A stretch of DNA of 64,000 nucleotides from Fimbriimonadales bacterium (lineage in GTDB: Bacteria; Armatimonadota; Fimbriimonadia; Fimbriimonadales; GBS-DC), in contig BPGO01000001.1 of the NCBI GenBank assembly GCA_026003075.1, positions 186,001 through 250,000 on the forward strand. The letters run 5' to 3'. Position 1 is the stretch's first letter, and every line of letters begins with the position of its first letter. The notes below the pieces were generated by a model. It was given only the letters and a program-made list of their open reading frames with translations, was not told the DNA's origin and did not search any database. This document shows, piece after piece, positions 61,120 through 64,000 of this stretch. The position numbers and the translations under genes are program-made.

Positions 61120-62154
61120 GTGCGCCGACGACGGGCTTGGCTGACAGGACTGTTTCTGCTCGGTGCGCTCGGCGCGAGCCTGCTGGCAAGTTTACTTATC
61201 GGCGCAACGCCCCTGCCCATTTCTGCCTTCTGGGAGGCGGTGCGCGGGCGCGGGGATGACACCGTCCGCCTCATTCTCTGGGAGCTACGCCTGCCGCGCG
61301 TACTGCTGGCGGCGTTGGTAGGCGGCACGCTCGGGTGCGTGGGATGCGCTTTTCAGGGACTGCTGCGCAACCCCCTGGCAGACCCCTATATTATTGGCGT
61401 CTCGTCGGGGGCGGCTGTGGGCGCGGCGGTAGGTGCATTGCTGGGCTGGCATCAGCACGGCTACGGTTGGGCGGTCTCGCTGCTGGCGTTCCTGAGTGGG
61501 CTGCTGACGCTTGGGCTTACGATGGCTCTTAGCCGCCAGAATGGGCAGCTGCGCATTCCAAGCTTTTTGCTCGTAGGGGTGTCTATCAGCACAAGCTTGT
61601 GGGGTGTCATCACTTTGCTGCTGGTGTTGGCAGGCGAAGATCTCTCACGGGTGCTGTATTGGCTGTTGGGGGGACTACTCAACGCCGACTGGCAGCGTTT
61701 GGAGTGGGCGAGTGTGCCTGCACTAATGGGCTGTGGCGCACTCCTGTTGCAGGCGCGTGCGTTGAATCTTTATACGGCAGGCGAGGAGACTGCAACCCAT
61801 TTGGGTGTTCCTGTCGAGCGCATGAAATGGATAACCCTGCTGGGCGGTGCACTGGCGACTGCGGCGACCGTCGCTGTTGCGGGCATCATCGGGTTCGTGG
61901 GCTGGATTACGCCCCATCTGTTGCGTCGCGCCGTGGGCGGCGACTACCGAATGCTCATTCCCCTTTCCGCGTTGGGCGGCGCCGTGCTGCTGGTATGGGC
62001 AGATACGCTGGCGCGTACATTAGCACGCCCTGTGGAACTGCCCGTCGGGGTGATTACCGCGTTGGTCGGTGCGCCGTTGTTCGTGTGGGTCATGCGACGC
62101 GAAAGCCGCGCTCCCTCAATTGCGCCGCACGCGAGGCGCAGCAGGTATCCTTAA
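61120..62154 (+). CDS. FecCD-family ABC transporter permease (iron-siderophore, haem or B12 type)
   Basis: 344 residues with about nine to ten membrane helices. Family motifs are LRLPRVLLAALVGGTLGCVGCAFQGLLRNPLADPYIIGVSSGAAVGA near residue 48, the LGVPVERMKW region near residue 230, and GFVGWITPHLLRRAVGGDYRMLIPLSALGGAVLLVWADTLART near residue 255. Such permeases need a binding protein and an ATPase, neither of which is adjacent, so partners must be elsewhere. It starts with GTG 61120, ten bases after ftsX, and so may ride on the ftsEX transcript. Confidence 0.92.
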   Translation: MRRRRAWLTGLFLLGALGASLLASLLIGATPLPISAFWEAVRGRGDDTVRLILWELRLPRVLLAALVGGTLGCVGCAFQGLLRNPLADPYIIGVSSGAAVGAAVGALLGWHQHGYGWAVSLLAFLSGLLTLGLTMALSRQNGQLRIPSFLLVGVSISTSLWGVITLLLVLAGEDLSRVLYWLLGGLLNADWQRLEWASVPALMGCGALLLQARALNLYTAGEETATHLGVPVERMKWITLLGGALATAATVAVAGIIGFVGWITPHLLRRAVGGDYRMLIPLSALGGAVLLVWADTLARTLARPVELPVGVITALVGAPLFVWVMRRESRAPSIAPHARRSRYP

Positions 62155-62160
62155 CCTCGA

Positions 62161-63309
62161 ATGCCAACAGAGACGGACACGCAACAGGCGGCGAGGTGGA
62201 CGGCGCGCTGGGCACTCGCATGGATTGCTCTGGTCGCGTTTCTGGATACTTTTGCTATTGTGCCCGTGCTTGCTCCCTACACTCAGCGCGCACTGGGCGC
62301 CACCGACGCGCAAGCGGGATTAGTGTTGAGCCTCTATTCGCTGGCGAACCTGCTGGCGAACTTTTATTCGGGCGTCATTATCGACCGTCTTGGGCGGCGG
62401 TTGCCGATGTCGCTCAGTTTGTTCGCCGCGGGACTACTGATTGCCCTCTATCCCCTGGCGCAGCGTGTGGAGTGGCTGATGATTCTTCGCGCTTTACACG
62501 GGGCGACGGGTGCGGTCTTTGTGCCCGCTCTCTTCGCGCTGGTGGGCGAGTACGGACGCGCGAACCGTACTGGGGCGATGGGCGGTGTGGGCGCGCTCAT
62601 CGGGCTGGTCGCGTTGCTTGCGCCGCCGATTGGCGGTGTGATTGCCCGAAACTACGGCGAACCGATACTCTTCTGGGGCGTGGCAGGGCTGATGGTAATC
62701 GCCGGGGTCGCAGCGCTCTTCCTGCACGAGCCACACCGCCCAATGCACCCACGCGAGTCGACCCACCCACTTGAGATGTGGCGTTTTCCGACCCTACGCG
62801 CCGCCTACCTGCTCACTTTCGGAATGACCTTCACGATGGGCGTGCTGACCTTTGCCCTGCCTGTATTGCTCCAGCAGGCGGGCTACGACGCGGCCTATCG
62901 GGGGCGGCTGTTCGGGCTGCTGGCGCTCGTTTCGATGGCGCTCATGGCAACGCTGCGCCGCGGGGGACTTCTGGGCGGCGCACTGGGACGTGCCCTGTGG
63001 GGCGTAGCGTGCCTCACAGTGGGCGCGCTCGGATTGAGCCTACTCGCTGCCCCAACAGGCATGTGGAGTGTGGTCATTCTCTATGGCGTTGGGTTCGGAC
63101 TGACTTTCCCAGCGGTGCATCTGGCGGCTTTTGAGAGTGCGCCCGACACACGGCGCGGCGTGAGCCTCGCGCTGCTTCACTCCGTCTATTCGTTAGGCTA
63201 TGTCATAGGACCAGCAGCAGCAGGTATCGCAGGCGCATCGACGGCGGGCTACCTTGGCGCGTTGGTAGGCGCCGGAACGATGGTCGCGGCACGCACGTGG
63301 CGACGCTAA
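62161..63309 (+). CDS. Major facilitator superfamily transporter
   Basis: 382 residues, twelve predicted membrane helices. The loop-2/3 MFS motif is seen as NFYSGVIIDRLGRRLPMSLSLF near residue 62, and TM4-5 has LRALHGATGAVFVPALFALVGEY. The N-terminus is polar and lacks a signal peptide. It resembles drug-efflux-type MFS exporters, but the substrate is unknown. It follows the FecCD gene by 6 bp on the same strand. Confidence 0.88.
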   Translation: MPTETDTQQAARWTARWALAWIALVAFLDTFAIVPVLAPYTQRALGATDAQAGLVLSLYSLANLLANFYSGVIIDRLGRRLPMSLSLFAAGLLIALYPLAQRVEWLMILRALHGATGAVFVPALFALVGEYGRANRTGAMGGVGALIGLVALLAPPIGGVIARNYGEPILFWGVAGLMVIAGVAALFLHEPHRPMHPRESTHPLEMWRFPTLRAAYLLTFGMTFTMGVLTFALPVLLQQAGYDAAYRGRLFGLLALVSMALMATLRRGGLLGGALGRALWGVACLTVGALGLSLLAAPTGMWSVVILYGVGFGLTFPAVHLAAFESAPDTRRGVSLALLHSVYSLGYVIGPAAAGIAGASTAGYLGALVGAGTMVAARTWRR

Positions 63310-63349
63310 GCAGGAATCGCTGGAGTCGCATGCGAATCTTAAAACTGCT

Positions 63350-64000
63350 ATGCCCTATCTGCCCAAAGCCGTGGAGCGTGCCGACCGCTACAAAGTCAAA
63401 GTCGACGAGTATGTGCATTATCGCCGTATGGGGTATCTGCTGGTACGCCACCTCGTGCCCGATGCCGATGTGCAGCGCCTTCTCGAGTGGGCGATGGCGC
63501 GCTGGGAAGGTGTGGCGTCTACGCAACCCGAAAACGCCTCTATCCACGAAATCGCGAAGGGGACCCGCGTCCACCAGCTGCACTGGGTTGATCCCGTTGC
63601 AGAGTGGGGACTGCTCCATCCCCGAATCTTGGATGTGTTGGAGGCGTTAATCGGTCCGGATGTCTTGGCGCTGCAGACGATGCTGTTCTACAACCCCCCA
63701 GGCACGGGCGGACAGGGCTGGCATCAGGATTCCTACTACATCACGACCTACCCAGACACGCTAATTGGTGCGTGGCTTGCGCTGGAGCCTGCCGATGAGT
63801 CCAACGGTTGTCTGTGGGTCGTGCCAGGCTCCCACTTCGAGCCGATTTATCCCCCACAGAACAACACCTACGCGCATGTGCACGCCGCGAATGCTTTTGA
63901 CGACCTCCACGAAGTGGAAAATGTGAGCCATTTGGACGACGAACGGAACACACTCACGCAAGTGGTGCGCAAGTACCCGCCGCCGATTGCTGTGCCGATG
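63350..64000 (+). CDS. Phytanoyl-CoA dioxygenase (PhyH) family protein, 3' end cut by window
   Basis: The frame from ATG 63350 stays open to the window end (217 codons seen), so the C-terminus is missing. The visible part has GYLLVRHLVPDADVQRLLEW at the N-terminus, the iron-binding HxD in GWHQDSYY near residue 126, and LIGAWLALEPADESNGCLWVVPGSH, a hallmark of non-haem iron/2-oxoglutarate PhyH oxygenases. The second iron His and the 2-oxoglutarate Arg would lie beyond the edge. Substrate unknown. It follows the MFS gene by 40 bp. Confidence 0.88.
   Translation, partial: MPYLPKAVERADRYKVKVDEYVHYRRMGYLLVRHLVPDADVQRLLEWAMARWEGVASTQPENASIHEIAKGTRVHQLHWVDPVAEWGLLHPRILDVLEALIGPDVLALQTMLFYNPPGTGGQGWHQDSYYITTYPDTLIGAWLALEPADESNGCLWVVPGSHFEPIYPPQNNTYAHVHAANAFDDLHEVENVSHLDDERNTLTQVVRKYPPPIAVPM

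Noticed and set aside
61599-62774. 391-residue open frame spanning the FecCD and MFS genes
   Set aside because: It is Cys/Arg/Gly-rich, with no domain, and lies across two well-supported transporter genes in another frame.

Overview
The window is about 64 kb of GC-rich (roughly 60 %) bacterial chromosome with very high coding density: about 55 protein genes and one tRNA, no gap above 300 bp, and no insertion sequence, phage or CRISPR array. The mix of genes (DUF1559-type pseudopilins in tandem, large cytoplasmic glycosidase, NamZ, CcmAB, Nuo subunits, lipoprotein, meso-DAP-type MurE, full division cluster) suggests a free-living, probably diderm bacterium. The style resembles Armatimonadota, but that placement is inference and not proven by any marker here.

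Layout. 1-5.7 kb: an unrecognised protein, a secreted propeller-like protein, a TPR protein, nuoA-nuoC without nuoB, and a cytochrome-c-maturation ABC exporter (ccmB/ccmA). 5.7-17.4 kb: glycosidase, cation diffusion facilitator, accD-accA, tRNA-Leu(CAA), argB, a DEDD exonuclease, a beta-propeller phytase, a TPR protein, NamZ and deoC. 17.4-20.6 kb: two tandem pseudopilins and a DUF58 protein. 20.6-27.5 kb (minus): coiled-coil/nuclease-like protein, two-domain amidohydrolase, TPR lipoprotein and an NhaC antiporter with an extra N-terminal domain. 27.5-39.5 kb: aldehyde dehydrogenase, chemoreceptor, phosphodiesterase, dnaX-accC-nusB, a second coiled-coil/nuclease-like protein, a glycosyltransferase, a small membrane protein and a 2-hydroxyacid dehydrogenase. 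39.5-59.3 kb (minus): rplS-lepB and then the whole dcw cluster, read mraZ-rsmH-ftsL-ftsI-murE-murF-mraY-murD-ftsW-murG-murC/ddl-ftsQ-DUF881-sbp-ftsA-ftsZ. 59.3-64 kb (plus): ftsE-ftsX, a FecCD permease, an MFS transporter and a PhyH-family dioxygenase cut by the window end.

How the genes work together. The dcw block makes the meso-DAP muropeptide precursor (MurC-Ddl, MurD, MurE, MurF), lipid I and II (MraY, MurG), and the septal synthase and divisome (FtsW, FtsI, FtsL, FtsQ, FtsA, FtsZ). Most junctions are 1-4 nt stop/start overlaps, implying translational coupling. It has one clear promoter at its head, followed by four GTGG boxes spaced exactly 11 bp, a likely MraZ operator. ftsEX diverges from the same intergenic region. 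accA, accD and accC give most of acetyl-CoA carboxylase (no accB here).

The strongest general signal is a promoter class of the form GGTAYAAT lying only 6-10 nt before the start codon of at least a dozen genes, usually without a Shine-Dalgarno sequence. This implies widespread leaderless transcription and fixes many start codons. Other notable points are the MurC-Ddl fusion with no murB in the cluster, two paralogous proteins with expanding coiled-coil DNA repeats and a PD-(D/E)XK-like tail, an amidohydrolase with a dead first domain and a His/Cys-rich linker, and repeat-like insertions inside murD and ftsQ.
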